Assembly (NCBI RefSeq): GCF_016862455.1
Contig: NZ_BOMZ01000042.1
Coordinates: 124,001 to 188,000 of the forward strand
Reading direction: 5' to 3'
From: Actinoplanes utahensis
GTDB lineage: Bacteria; Actinomycetota; Actinomycetes; Mycobacteriales; Micromonosporaceae
DNA: 64,000 nucleotides
Shown: positions 16,888-28,964 of the stretch, one piece after another
Layout: each line of letters opens with the position of its first letter
How positions within the stretch are numbered: position 1 is the stretch's first letter
Made by a program: the position numbers and the translations under genes
Notes under the pieces: model-generated
The model's input: only the letters and a program-made list of their open reading frames with translations
What the model was told of the DNA's origin: nothing
Database searches by the model: none

Positions 16888-17004
16888 TCCCCCGAACCCA
16901 CCGCCGGCCGCCGGTGGGCACGAGCGAGGGGAAGGAATGCGGCGAGTACTGCCGGACCGGCCGGGCGCACCGCGTATGGCGGGCGGCCGGTACGCTTCGC
17001 GTCG

Positions 17005-17559
17005 ATGAGTGATCGGCGTGACGGACACGGCCCCGTCGAGCGGGTGAACGAGGGCCCGCGCTGGGCCGGCCTGGTGGTCGTGGCGGGCGCCGCCGCATTC
17101 CTGGCCATGGCGTGGGTCGTCGTGGGTTACGGACTGCGGGTCCGCGACGGCTCGGGAGAACTCGCCTGCGCCGTCACCACCTGCACCCCGGTGGCGCTGA
17201 CCCTGTCCGGGCTGGCGACGGCGCTGTTCCCGGCCGTCTGGTGCGCGCTCTTCGCCGTCTGCTACCGGCGACTCAACACCCTCCTGCGCCGGCTGGGAGC
17301 GGGGTTCACCGTCCTGCTGCTGGCGTTCGGGCTCTTCTACCTGCCGGACGGCGAAGCGGTCGCGACCACCGGGCCCGGCGAGCAGTTCGGGCACGGAATG
17401 GCGCTGGGATTCTTCGCCCTCTTCGTCGACCTCGTCATCCTGGCGCCCGTGCTGGTGTGGGTGTGGCAGAAGCGGGGCAGACCGGCATTGTGGGTGTGGC
17501 TCGTCCTCTTCGGCGTGCCCGTCGCGTTCGTCACCCTGGCCGCCGTGACCAACCCGTAG
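17005..17559 (+). CDS. Four- to five-helix membrane protein, unknown family
   Basis: 184 residues. After a charged 25-residue N-terminus come helices at about 26-48, 63-85, 92-112, 125-150 and 158-180. An extracytoplasmic loop holds two cysteines (LACAVTTCTP) that could form a disulfide. I recognise no domain. No SD and no shared box in register are seen, so it is probably not part of the island regulon. It converges on the LAL regulator at 17711; the gap holds tandem repeats. Confidence 0.65.
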   Translation: MSDRRDGHGPVERVNEGPRWAGLVVVAGAAAFLAMAWVVVGYGLRVRDGSGELACAVTTCTPVALTLSGLATALFPAVWCALFAVCYRRLNTLLRRLGAGFTVLLLAFGLFYLPDGEAVATTGPGEQFGHGMALGFFALFVDLVILAPVLVWVWQKRGRPALWVWLVLFGVPVAFVTLAAVTNP

Positions 17560-17592
17560 AACCCTTCCCCCGGCCGTCACACGCACCCCGAC

Positions 17593-17690
17593 CCCACACA
17601 CCCGAGAGCGTGTGGAGTACGGCCGTCATGCGCGCCCGAAACCCACACACCCGACAGCGTGTGAAATACGGCCGTCATGCGCGCCCCAAA
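17593..17690. repeat. Two 49-bp tandem repeats with hairpins between convergent genes
   Basis: Units 17593-17641 and 17642-17690 are nearly identical. Each begins with CCCACACACCC, can fold a CACAC/GTGTG stem and ends with GCCGTCATGCGCGCCC(G/C)AAA; a truncated third copy follows to about 17705. The element fills the gap between two convergent genes and likely acts as a bidirectional terminator. Its core recurs at 34899-35007. Confidence 0.75.
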
Positions 17691-17710
17691 CCGACACGCC
17701 CCGAAGGGGG

Positions 17711-20338
17711 TCAGAGGAGGCCGGACTGGCGGGCCTGGATGACGGCCTCGCGGCGGCGGGCCGCGCCGAGCTTGCGGTAGATCGAGCGCATGTGCGCCTT
17801 CACCGTGTTCACCGAGATGCCGAGGTTCTCGGCGATCTCGGCCGCGGTCAGGACGGTCGGCAGGTACTGCAGCACGTCCACTTCACGTTCGCTGAGCGGC
17901 CCGGACTGCGCCGCCGCGGACACCAGCGGGAGCTCCCCGGTGATCTCGGCGAGCACCCCGTCGCCGGCTGCCCCGCGCAGTTCGGTGAGCCATTGCTGGC
18001 GTTCCGCCAGGACGAGCACACGCTGGGCGTCGAACCGGTGGAACGGCCGCCGGATCCGTTCCGGTTCGGCGGCGGCGAGCGCGTGGCCGAGGGCGTCGCT
18101 CGCCACCGAGCTGCGGCCTTGCGCGTCGGCGGTGAGGGCGGTGAAGATCCAGGCGCCGACGGCGGAGATCCGGTCGGCGCCGTCCCGGACCCGGGCGAGC
18201 AGGATCTCGGCGATGCCGAGGTCGCCGGTGGCGAGGTGGGCGCGGGCGAGGCAGAGCTGTTCGGCGGCGGACAGCGGGGACCGGCCGGCGTACCGGCTCA
18301 GGACCGCGTGCGGGTCGCCCATCGCGAGCCGGATCTCCGCGGCGGCCAGGTCGAACAGGCGGTCCACCTGCGGCGCGATCAGCAGTGGCCCGGCTTCGGC
18401 GCGTAGCTGGGTGAGGAGGGCGCGGGCGCCGGAGACCTCGCCCCGGTCCAGGGTCAGCCGGACCCGGACCAGTCCGGCCATCATCGCCTGGGCCGCTTCG
18501 GGGAGTTCGCCGAGCGCGCGCAGGGCCCGGCGCAGGGCTTCCTCGGCTTCGGGTTCCCGGCCGCGTTCCGATTCGATCAGGGCTTCGGCCAGGTAGGCCG
18601 GTCCGATCGCGGCCCGGCCCTCGGCGTCGATGCGGCGGGCGATGCCGCGGGCGGTCGCCACGTGTTCGGCGGCTTCCCGCAGCGAGCCCTGGAAGACGGC
18701 GAGCTGGCTGAGCAGCGCGTACGAGTTGATCTCGAAGTAGGGGACGTCCGCGGTCCGGGCGGCGGTGGCGGCGGCCCACAGATAGCGGTCGGCGTGGTCG
18801 AACCGGCCGCTCCACAGCATCGCCGCGGCTTTCTGGTTGAGGGTCATCGCGCGGTACTGCAGCAGGGCCGGCGACTGGTCCCAGGTCAGCCCGGCCAGTT
18901 CGGTGAGCAGGTCGGTGGCGGCCTGGTGCAGGTACGGCATGTCGCCCTGCCAGCGGATCACGGCGGCGCTCTCCAGGACGCTCAGCGCCGCGCCGATCTC
19001 CGACCGGGCGATGTCGCCGCGGCCGGCGAGCATGGCGCGGGCTGCGGTGATGCGGCGCTGCACCCCCACGAGATCACCGCGGGCGTACGCCAGCAGCACC
19101 GCGCACACCGCGAGTTCGGCCGTGGCCGGGAGCATCTCGGGCGGGATGCGCCGCAGCACGCCGACGAACTGCGCCAGGTCGGCGGAGACGAACAGCGGCA
19201 GGCCGCGCCGGACCACGATCCGGGCGGTCAGTTCCCAGTCCTCGCCGGCCGCGGCGTGGGTGATCGCGGCCAGGGCGTTGCCGTTCTTCTCGTACCAGTG
19301 GGCGGCGGCCAGGTGCAGCCGGCGCGGCGCCTCGGGCCAGCGCAGCGCGGCCCGGCGGCGCAGGGCGGACCGGAAGAGCGGGTGGTAGCGGTACCACCGG
19401 CCGTCGCCGGACCGCTTGACGAACAGGTTGGCCCGGGTGAGCTCTTCCAGCATCCGGCGGCCGTCGTGCCCGCCGGTGATGGCGTCGGCGAGTTCGGCGC
19501 AGATCCGGTCCGGGATGCTGGTGCGCAGCAGGAATCGCCGGACCTCGTCGTCCTGGCCGGGCAGCACCTCGCGGAGCAGGTATTCCTCGACGTCCTCGTC
19601 GGCGGCGGCCGGGTCGGTGCTGTCGGCGGCCAGGCGCAGCCCGGCGGCCCAGCCCTCGGTCCGGCGCACCAGGGCGGCGAGCGCCTCCGGGGACCGGCCG
19701 CGGCCTCGCCCGGCGAGCAGGGCGGCGGCTTCGTCGGCCCGGAACGCGAGGTCGCCGGCGTGGATCTCGGTGAGGTCGCCGGCGGCCCGCAGCCGGTGCA
19801 GCGGCAGGGCCGGCTCGCGGCGGGTGATCAGCACGAACCGCATCCGCTCGGCGAGGTGGCCGAGCATGCCGCCGAGCCCGTTGAGGACGCGCGGGTCGGT
19901 GATCTCGTGCAGGTCGTCGAGGACGACGGCGACGGGGGTGGTCAGGCCGGTGACGGCCGCGCCGAACTCGCGGCGGAAAGCCGGCTCGTCGCCGTTGCGG
20001 GGGCCGGCGTCCGGGAAGGGCAGGCCGGATGGGATGGCGCCGGCGGTGCGCAGGGCCAGGATCAGATCGGACCAGAAGGCGTACGGCTGGTTGTGCTGGG
20101 CGCCGGCGGTGAGCCAGGCGACCGGCCCGGACATCGAGCGGGCCGCGGCCCAGGAGGCGGCCAGCGCGGTCTTGCCCCAGCCCGGCCCGGCGCAGATCGT
20201 GGTGGCGGCCCGCCGTACCCCGGTGTCGAGAGTCTCGGCGAGGCGGGCCCGCCAGATCAGCCCGGCGGGAAGCCGGGGCGGGCCGATGTGTTGGACCCGT
20301 ATCGCCACGGGTGCACGGCCGGTGACACGTTCCTGCAT
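17711..20338 (-). CDS. LAL-type LuxR transcriptional regulator (MalT-like), 1
   Basis: 875 residues. N-terminal STAND ATPase with Walker A GPGWGKTAL (51-59) and a Walker B-like VAVVLDDLHE near 140; a long helical TPR-like middle; a C-terminal LuxR/GerE HTH (last about 65 residues) with LSEREVDVLQYL and GISVNTVKAHMRSIYRKLG. Such proteins bind ATP and a ligand and activate promoters. The ATG at 20338 has GGGGGA upstream. A DUF7144 gene with box S8 separates it from a second LAL regulator. Both are candidates to act on the shared box, but nothing in the sequence proves this. Confidence 0.9.
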   Translation of the reverse strand: MQERVTGRAPVAIRVQHIGPPRLPAGLIWRARLAETLDTGVRRAATTICAGPGWGKTALAASWAAARSMSGPVAWLTAGAQHNQPYAFWSDLILALRTAGAIPSGLPFPDAGPRNGDEPAFRREFGAAVTGLTTPVAVVLDDLHEITDPRVLNGLGGMLGHLAERMRFVLITRREPALPLHRLRAAGDLTEIHAGDLAFRADEAAALLAGRGRGRSPEALAALVRRTEGWAAGLRLAADSTDPAAADEDVEEYLLREVLPGQDDEVRRFLLRTSIPDRICAELADAITGGHDGRRMLEELTRANLFVKRSGDGRWYRYHPLFRSALRRRAALRWPEAPRRLHLAAAHWYEKNGNALAAITHAAAGEDWELTARIVVRRGLPLFVSADLAQFVGVLRRIPPEMLPATAELAVCAVLLAYARGDLVGVQRRITAARAMLAGRGDIARSEIGAALSVLESAAVIRWQGDMPYLHQAATDLLTELAGLTWDQSPALLQYRAMTLNQKAAAMLWSGRFDHADRYLWAAATAARTADVPYFEINSYALLSQLAVFQGSLREAAEHVATARGIARRIDAEGRAAIGPAYLAEALIESERGREPEAEEALRRALRALGELPEAAQAMMAGLVRVRLTLDRGEVSGARALLTQLRAEAGPLLIAPQVDRLFDLAAAEIRLAMGDPHAVLSRYAGRSPLSAAEQLCLARAHLATGDLGIAEILLARVRDGADRISAVGAWIFTALTADAQGRSSVASDALGHALAAAEPERIRRPFHRFDAQRVLVLAERQQWLTELRGAAGDGVLAEITGELPLVSAAAQSGPLSEREVDVLQYLPTVLTAAEIAENLGISVNTVKAHMRSIYRKLGAARRREAVIQARQSGLL

Positions 20339-20552
20339 TGTCCATCCCCCAAGACCCCGGCGGGCATGCCGGATCGCACCGCTTCGCGTGCGGTGACCCC
20401 GACCCGCTGCCCTCGTGAAAAAGAAACGACCGCCCCCAGCCGTCCCGGTCACGGAAACACAATCCGTTCAGGGACGACAACAGCCGGTATTCGCGCGCAC
20501 CGGGGAACAAAGAGTTTCCCCAGCGTGCAAGTTGCATGTTTCGCCGTGCTTC

Positions 20553-20569
20553 TCATCCGCCCCGCACGA
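20553..20569 (+). promoter_or_regulatory. S8: shared island box (degenerate right half)
   Basis: TCATCC-GCCCC-GCACGA. CACGCT (20593-20598) follows 24 nt later and predicts a start near 20605 and a 25-nt leader with SD before the DUF7144 gene. The weaker right half lowers confidence; the -10 spacing supports it. Confidence 0.6.
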
Positions 20570-20629
20570 GGCGCCTCCCACCCGGTGGGCCGCACGCTGA
20601 CCCGGACGGATCGACGAAGGAGGACCTCG

Positions 20630-21088
20630 ATGACGATCGACCACCCCGCCGCCCCCGGGAGCCGCACCCCACCGGGCACGCCCGGCTCGGCCGGCATGTC
20701 CGGCGGCGCCGGCCTGGCGGTGTTCGGCGGGATCATGCTGCTCTGCCTGGGCACGGCCCAGCTGGTGGAGGGCATCACCGCGCTGGCCCGCGACCAGGCC
20801 TACATGGTCACCGGGGACGGCATGCTGTTCGAACTGGACGCCACGGCGTGGGGCTGGGGTCATCTGATCTGCGGCCTGATCAGCATCGCGGCCGGCGTCG
20901 GCGTGCTGCGCGGGCTGATCTGGGCCAGGATCATCGCCGTCCTGTTCACCGCGGCGGCCGCCCTGGTCAGCTTCCTGCTCCTGGCCAACTCGCCGTTCTG
21001 GTTCAGCATCATGATCTGCGGTCAGCTCCTGGTGATCTACGGACTCTGCGCGCACGGCGGCGAGCTGCGCCGCCACCGGCACGCCTGA
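20630..21088 (+). CDS. DUF7144 membrane protein, copy 2
   Basis: 152 residues: a 25-residue Pro/Gly-rich cytoplasmic start, then four helices with GLAVFGGIMLLCLGTAQLVEG, WGWGHLICGLISIAAGVGVLRG and a closing VIYGLCAHGGELRR, the family's end motif. The function is unknown. GAAGGAGG stands 6 nt before the ATG. It sits alone between two regulators transcribed on the other strand, controlled by S8. It is closer in layout to the copy at 28961 than to the one at 3169, since both carry the N-terminal extension. Confidence 0.82.
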   Translation: MTIDHPAAPGSRTPPGTPGSAGMSGGAGLAVFGGIMLLCLGTAQLVEGITALARDQAYMVTGDGMLFELDATAWGWGHLICGLISIAAGVGVLRGLIWARIIAVLFTAAAALVSFLLLANSPFWFSIMICGQLLVIYGLCAHGGELRRHRHA

Positions 21089-21089
21089 G

Positions 21090-23708
21090 TCAGATCAAGC
21101 GCATCGCCCGCGCCCGGCGCACCGCTTCGTTGCGCCGGGACGCGGACAGCTTGCGCAGGATGCTGCGGACGTGGGTCTTCACGGTGTTGACCGAGACGTA
21201 CATGGACGCGGCGATCTCCTCGGTCGGCAGCATGTCGGCCATCCCGCGGAGCACGTCCAGCTCCCGCCTGCTGAGCGACTCGACCACCACCGGTTCGGCG
21301 ACCGACGTCCCGGTGGCCGGCACGCCCAGGTTGCGGTACTGCTCGGTGAGCGCGCCGTCGTCACGCAACAGCCGCCGCAGATCGCTCCACACCTGGTGCA
21401 CCGGCCGCCGGTACGACTCCGGGGCGGCCACCCGCAGCGCCCGCCGCAGCGCCTCCCGGGCCTCGGCGGCGTCGTTGCGGCCGGCCGCCAGCATCGCCAG
21501 CAGCAGCCACGCGTCGAGGGCCACCGGCGCCGGCACGCCCGCCGCGTCGGCCACGGCCCGTGCCATGGCGTACGCCGCCGCGGTGTCCCCCCGGGCCATC
21601 AGCAGCGCGGCCCGGGCCACCGACACGTCGGGGCCGGCCGTCTCGGCGTACCCCACCAGAAGTTCCTCGGCGTCAGCCGGCCGCCCGGCGGCGATCAGCA
21701 GGCGGGCCCGGCTCAACCGGATCTCCCGGCTCAGCCAGCGCGGCGCCGCGTCGCCGTTCTCGGCGGCCGCGGCCAGCACCGTCCCGGCCTGCCGCAACTC
21801 CCCGCGGGTCTGCAACCGCCGGGACCGGACCAGGGCGAACGCCGCCGGCGCCGGGCCGGTCGCGTTCGGGCCGCAGTGCGGCTGGGCGGCGCGCAGGTGC
21901 CGGTCGGCGGCCTCGATGTCGTAGCGTTCGAGGGCCACCCAGGCCAGCGCCACCTCGGCGCCGGCCGGCCGGCGGCCCCGGTCCAGCCCGCACTGGCCGG
22001 CCAGGTCGTTCGCCTGGCGGGCAGCCGTCTCGGCCCGCCCGAGCCGGCCGCGGTACGCCTCCAGCAGCGCGATGTGTTCCAGGCAGCCGATCCGCACCGT
22101 CTCCGCGCCGGGCGGCGCGATCGCCGCCGCCTCGGTGAGCACCGTGACCGCCTCGTCGACGGCGCCGCTGCCGCTGCGAGCCGCGCCCTCGGCGGCCAGC
22201 AGCAGCATCCGCAGTTCGGGATGACGCGCCAGCCGTTGTTCCGGCGCCACGGCCAGGAAGGTCTGCGCGACCGGGGCCAGGTGGGCGACCTGCTCGGGTT
22301 CGGCGCCGTGGGCGAGCAGCAGCAGCCGCATCAGGAAGCAGGACACGGTCAGACCGTCGCCGCAGTTGCTGCCGCGGATGCTGAGCAGCTTGCTGGCGTA
22401 GGTGAACTGCTCGGCGGCCCGATGGTGGTCGCCGTCGCCGTACGCGATGGCCGCCCGGACCATCACCGCCTCGGGTGACTCCAGGTGATCGGGCATCCGG
22501 GCGAACAGCGCGCCGAGCCGGCCGGATCCCCCTTCCAGGACGAGGGTGCCGAACGCGTAGTCCTCGATCACCATGCCGGCCGCGCCGGCCCAGTCGCCGG
22601 CCTGGACCGCGTGCCCGACCGCCTCGGCCAGGTGCCCGTGGGCGGCCAGCCACATCGCGGCCCGCTGGTGCAGCAGGGCCACCTCGTCGGGTTCGCTCCA
22701 GGCCAGCTGGGCGCGCAGCAGTTCGGCGAAGAGCCGGTGGTAGCGGTACAGGGTGCTGCCGGTGGCGACCGGCTGGATGAACGCGTTCTCCCGGGTCAGT
22801 TCGGCGAGCATGCGTGACGCGCCGGGCCGGGCGGTGACGGCGGCGGCCAGCTCCGGGGTGAAGGTGTCCAGGACGCTGGTCTCCAGCAGGAACCGCCGGG
22901 TCTCCGGCGGCTGCCGGCGCAGCACCTCGCCGATGAAGTACTCGGCGATCGTGGACTCGTCCCCGGAGATCGTGCCGACCAGGCGCGCGGTGTCCACGTC
23001 GCCCTGCAGCACGCAGGCGCAGAGCCGGATCCCGGCCGCCCAGCCCTCGGTGTGCTCGACGAGCATGGCCACCTCGGGCTCGCCCAGCTCGACGCCGTGC
23101 AGGCGCATCAGCCGGGCCACCTCGGCCGGGGTGAACGCCAGGTCGGCGGTGCGCAGCTCGTGCAGTTCGCCGGCCAGCCGGTACCGGTAGAGCGGCAGCG
23201 GCGGGTCCCACCTGCCGGTGAGCACCACCCGCAGCCGGTCGGCGTGGCTGATCAGGAAGTCCAGGCCGGTCGCCCAGTCCCGGCCAGGCAGCTGGGAGGC
23301 GCCGTCGAGGATCAGGACGACCGGTGTGGGGTGTTCCCCGACAGCCGCCGCGAGACGGCTGAGCACCGGACGGCCGACCACGCCGCCGGTGATCGCCGGA
23401 ACCGCCACACCGGCCCGGCGCAGCCCTTCGGCCACATAGGTCCAGAACGTCGGCGCCTGCTCGTCGCCGTGTTCGAGGGTGATCCAGGCGATCGGCCAGT
23501 CCACCGCCCGGCTGCGCGCCCAGGAGGCCAGCAGCTGGGTCTTGCCGCTGCCGGCCACGCCGGTGACCAGGGTGACCGGGGCTTGCACACCCGCGGTCAC
23601 CCGGTCCATCAGGGCCGGCCGGGCCACCATGAACGGCGGTGCCGCCGGAACGGCGAACTTCGAAGCGAGCAGCGAAGCGTCCGGATCATTCATCGGTTCA
23701 GTCGACAC
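21090..23708 (-). CDS. LAL-type LuxR transcriptional regulator (MalT-like), 2
   Basis: 872 residues. Walker A GVAGSGKTQ at 50-58; PVVLILDGAS as Walker B-like; TPR-like middle; C-terminal HTH with SRRELDVLRGMADMLPTEEI and YVSVNTVKTHVRSILRKLSA. Closely parallel in design to the regulator at 17711 and probably an old duplicate. GTG at 23708 is preceded by GGGGGT; an internal ATG at 23693 is possible. It ends 2 nt after the stop of the convergent DUF7144 gene. No shared box lies in front of it, so it is not obviously a member of the regulon it might control. Confidence 0.9.
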   Translation of the reverse strand: MSTEPMNDPDASLLASKFAVPAAPPFMVARPALMDRVTAGVQAPVTLVTGVAGSGKTQLLASWARSRAVDWPIAWITLEHGDEQAPTFWTYVAEGLRRAGVAVPAITGGVVGRPVLSRLAAAVGEHPTPVVLILDGASQLPGRDWATGLDFLISHADRLRVVLTGRWDPPLPLYRYRLAGELHELRTADLAFTPAEVARLMRLHGVELGEPEVAMLVEHTEGWAAGIRLCACVLQGDVDTARLVGTISGDESTIAEYFIGEVLRRQPPETRRFLLETSVLDTFTPELAAAVTARPGASRMLAELTRENAFIQPVATGSTLYRYHRLFAELLRAQLAWSEPDEVALLHQRAAMWLAAHGHLAEAVGHAVQAGDWAGAAGMVIEDYAFGTLVLEGGSGRLGALFARMPDHLESPEAVMVRAAIAYGDGDHHRAAEQFTYASKLLSIRGSNCGDGLTVSCFLMRLLLLAHGAEPEQVAHLAPVAQTFLAVAPEQRLARHPELRMLLLAAEGAARSGSGAVDEAVTVLTEAAAIAPPGAETVRIGCLEHIALLEAYRGRLGRAETAARQANDLAGQCGLDRGRRPAGAEVALAWVALERYDIEAADRHLRAAQPHCGPNATGPAPAAFALVRSRRLQTRGELRQAGTVLAAAAENGDAAPRWLSREIRLSRARLLIAAGRPADAEELLVGYAETAGPDVSVARAALLMARGDTAAAYAMARAVADAAGVPAPVALDAWLLLAMLAAGRNDAAEAREALRRALRVAAPESYRRPVHQVWSDLRRLLRDDGALTEQYRNLGVPATGTSVAEPVVVESLSRRELDVLRGMADMLPTEEIAASMYVSVNTVKTHVRSILRKLSASRRNEAVRRARAMRLI

Positions 23709-23823
23709 GTCGGCTACCCCCAGAAAAGTCGCCTTGTTCGATCTCCTCGTTCAGAGTCGTCGCGTCGCCCGCATCGCACATCGTCCGGATCGGATAGTTC
23801 GGTTACGGTGAGTGCTTTTGACG

Positions 23824-25292
23824 TTAACTTAGCGTCACAATATGCGATCCCCATGCAGGAAGATCGATGTACAGGCCGGCGCCGGCCAGCTCGTCACCGT
23901 CCCGCTCGAAGACCTGGCCGCTCAGCTGATCGGCCAGCCGCCAGGACCGCCCCGCCAGCCGCGGCCAGGGCAGTTCGACCATGGCCTGGGCCGGCCGGTC
24001 ACTGAAATTGATCACGACGATGTGGTGTGGCGTCTCGTCGCCGTGCCAGGCCCAGGTCAGCACCTCCCGGTGGGTCTGGTTGTCCGGCCAGCCACGGGTG
24101 TCGAGCTGCCGCCAGCGTCCCTCGCGCACCGGCCGGGCCACGGCCAGCAGCCGGTGGTGGAAGGCCGCCAGGTCCGGGTCGGCGGGCTCGTCCGGGAAGC
24201 GGGCCAGGAACACCGGCAACCGGGTACGCCGTCCCTCGAACTGCCCGTCGTGCCAGAGCACCGCACCCGGCAGGGTGGCGATCGCCACAGCGGCGGCCCG
24301 GCCCCGCCCGCCCGGCAGGGTCGCCGCCGCCCGCGGCTCGTCGTGGTTCTCCAGGAACCGGATCAGCCCGTCCTGGTAGTCCCGGTCGGCGGCCAGATGC
24401 TTGCGCACCGACTCGGCGTCCTCATGCGCCAGCCGGTCGTAGAGCCGCTTGTCGTAGCAGAAGTCGAAGCCCTGCCGTTGCAGCGTCCACTCCATGTCCC
24501 AGTACGCCTCGGCGATCAGTACCAGGTCCGGGTGCCGCCGGTGTACCCGCTCGATGACGGCCGGCCAGAACTCCGCGGCCGGCGCCTCCCCCACGTACCT
24601 GCCCCAGGTCCGGGCGAACACCTCGTTGGTGAGCAGCATCGCCATGTCGCAGCGGATCCCGTCGCACTGCTCGCCGATGCCGGTCAGCACCTCCACCGCC
24701 GCGTCCCGCAGCCCCGGGTCGAACGCGTTGAGCTGGGCCACGTCCGGCCACGGCGGGAAGTACGGGTCCCTGCCGTTGGCGAGCACCCGACCGGCCACGG
24801 TGAACCAGCCCGCCGGATCGGCCGCCTGATCCTCCGGGCCGCCCTGCACGAACCACTCCGGATGCTCGATCGTCGCCGGATGGTCCGGGGCCACGTGGTT
24901 GGGCACGTAGTCGAGCACCAGCCGGACCCCGCGCGCCCGCAGTTCGGCCCGGGCCCGGGCCAGCCCCTCCGTCCCGCCGAGCCGCTCGTCGACCCGGTAA
25001 CGGCGCACGCAGTACGGCGAACCGACCACGTCCGCCTCGGCCAGGTCCGGCAACGCCTCCCGGAAGGACCGTTGCAGGCCGTCGTTCGCGTGCGCAACGG
25101 CCAGACCGGCCGGGCTGCGTTCCCAGACGCCCATCAGCCAGACCGCGTCCACGCCGGGCACGGCCACCTCGTCCCACACCTCACCGGGCACGTCGCCGAG
25201 GGTGACGTCCCTGCCGTACCGGCGGCTCAGGCCGGTCAGCCAGGGCCAGGTGAAGATCTCGTACACCGCCGGCGCCGCCGGCCATCCGCTGC

Positions 25293-25296
<4 letters not shown>
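23824..25296 (-). CDS. GH13 alpha-amylase-family glycosidase
   Basis: 490 residues. The (beta/alpha)8 landmarks are DYVPNH, GIRCDMAM (nucleophile Asp near 213), LIAEAYW (acid/base Glu near 261) and ENHDEPRA (Asp near 318). It should act on alpha-glucosidic bonds; trehalose, maltose or glucosylglycerol-type substrates are possible. No signal peptide, so cytoplasmic. Its ATG overlaps the stop of the GH63-like gene and has AAGGAGGA upstream, so the two enzymes are made together and probably act on one storage or compatible-solute glucan. Confidence 0.88.
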
Positions 25297-27944
<2,648 letters not shown>

Positions 27945-27979
27945 GCCCTCAGGCTCGTCCCGGCCGGCCCGCCGCTACG

Positions 27980-27996
27980 TCCCCCGGCACGGATGA
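27980..27996 (-). promoter_or_regulatory. S9: shared island box, glycosidase operon
   Basis: TCCCCC-GGCAC-GGATGA, right half perfect. GAGCCT (27956-27951) follows 24 nt later, at -12 to -7 of the ATG. Confidence 0.72.
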
Positions 27997-28012
27997 ATCG
28001 CCATACGCGCCA

Positions 28013-28044
28013 AGACGCCGCCCGGGGCAACCCGGGCGGCGTCT
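28013..28044 (-). terminator. 14-bp hairpin with GCAA tetraloop
   Basis: Arms 28013-28026 and 28031-28044 pair perfectly around a GCAA loop. It lies just after the stop of the DUF1269 gene at 28061 and so ends that transcript before it can run into box S9. Confidence 0.82.
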
Positions 28045-28060
28045 GGTGAGAGGGCGGACG

Positions 28061-28555
28061 TTACCGCTGCTCACCGCCGTGCAGAGCCTCCTGCAGCTCG
28101 GCCTCGGTCTCCTTCGGCAGGGAGGACTTGAGCACCGTGCCGCCGTACTTGCTGAGCGCCTCGACGGCCTTGTCCGGCGTGACGGCCTCGACGACCAGGA
28201 ACAGCGCCGAGGTTCCGGGCTGCAGTTCGTCGCGGATCCGTTGCTGGAACTCCTTGTTGATGGCGCCCTTGGCGAGCTTGCCGGTGAGAGCACCGAGGCC
28301 CGCGCCGACCGCCATGCCGAGGATCGGGATGAAGAACAGCATCCCGAAGAGCAGGCCCCAGAACATGCCCCAGGTGGCGCCACCGCCCACCGCGTGGTGG
28401 TTGGTGGTCACGTGGAACTTGCCCTCGCGGTCCCGGATGATCACCGCGATCGCGTCCGGCTGGATGATCAGATCCTTGGCCAGTCGGTTCGCCTCCAGCG
28501 ACGCCGCTGTCGCCGTGGTCTCGTCGGGGTACCCGATGGCGACCAGTGTTGCCAT
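28061..28555 (-). CDS. DUF1269-family protein, copy 1
   Basis: 164 residues: an N-terminal ferredoxin-like half (LVAIGYPDETTATAASLEAN), a Gly/Phe-rich membrane-associating hairpin (GMFWGLLFGMLFFIPILGM, GAGLGALTG) and a C-terminal half ending in SALFLVVEAVTPDKAVEAL. DUF1269 proteins are common in stress clusters; the function is unknown. GGAAGGAG stands 6 nt before the ATG. Box S10 is 64 nt upstream, the distance of the leader-bearing class, but no good -10 was found in this direction, so control by S10 is uncertain. A perfect hairpin ends the gene. Confidence 0.85.
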   Translation of the reverse strand: MATLVAIGYPDETTATAASLEANRLAKDLIIQPDAIAVIIRDREGKFHVTTNHHAVGGGATWGMFWGLLFGMLFFIPILGMAVGAGLGALTGKLAKGAINKEFQQRIRDELQPGTSALFLVVEAVTPDKAVEALSKYGGTVLKSSLPKETEAELQEALHGGEQR

Positions 28556-28619
28556 GTCGAACTCCTTCCGTGCCTCATCACGTCCCGATCAGTCAGCCAC
28601 GGGCCGGCGGTGACCGGCC

Positions 28620-28636
28620 TCATCCCTGTGGGAGGA
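28620..28636 (+). promoter_or_regulatory. S10: shared island box, 90-residue protein gene
   Basis: TCATCC-CTGTG-GGAGGA. GACTCT (28660-28665) stands 24 nt later and predicts a start near 28672 and a 20-nt leader with SD. The divergent DUF1269 gene starts 64 nt from the box and might use it too. Confidence 0.75.
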
Positions 28637-28691
28637 AGTACGGCGCCGCTTCCGGAGGCGACTCTGGGATCCGACGGAAGGAGAGGACGCC

Positions 28692-28964
28692 ATGCAGGAG
28701 CGTTACGAGATCAGGGTTCGCGGTTTCCTCGGCCCACTGCTCCGGATGGCGCTCAGCGACCTCCGTTGCCGGACGCTGCCCTACCAGAGCACCATCCACG
28801 GGCGGCTCTCGCACACCGATCTGGAACTGCTGCTGTCGCGGCTCACCGGGTCCGGTGTGGAGCTGGTCAGCGTTTCATCCGTCACGGATGGCGTGACCGT
28901 GACCGGTCCGGCGACAGGATCGGCCCGCAACCACGGACCCCGTACGAGGGAGAGACAACCATGA
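28692..28964 (+). CDS. Small conserved protein, 90 residues, unknown function
   Basis: Starts MQERYEIRVRGFLGPLLRMA, has a middle LPYQSTIHGRLSHTDLELLL and then SGVELVSVSS: a beta-alpha-beta layout reminiscent of small actinobacterial proteins annotated as hypothetical. Residues after about 68 are low-complexity and overlap box S11. GAAGGAGAGG precedes the ATG. The stop overlaps the ATG of the DUF7144 gene (ATGA), so both are translated from one mRNA when transcribed from S10. Confidence 0.7.
   Translation: MQERYEIRVRGFLGPLLRMALSDLRCRTLPYQSTIHGRLSHTDLELLLSRLTGSGVELVSVSSVTDGVTVTGPATGSARNHGPRTRERQP
28875..28891 (+). promoter_or_regulatory. S11: shared island box inside the preceding gene
   Basis: TCATCC-GTCAC-GGATGG lies within the 3' part of the 90-residue protein gene. 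CAGGAT (28915-28920) follows 24 nt later and predicts a start near 28927, 34 nt before the DUF7144 ATG. It is a second promoter 255 bp after S10. Confidence 0.75.

Noticed and set aside
17593..17690. CRISPR-like array from the 49-bp repeats
   Set aside because: Units are directly adjacent with no spacers, only two full copies exist and no cas gene is nearby.
28575..28591. TCATCA-CGTCC-CGATCA in front of the DUF1269 gene at 28555
   Set aside because: It lies only 19 nt from the start codon, so a -10 at the required distance would fall inside the gene.
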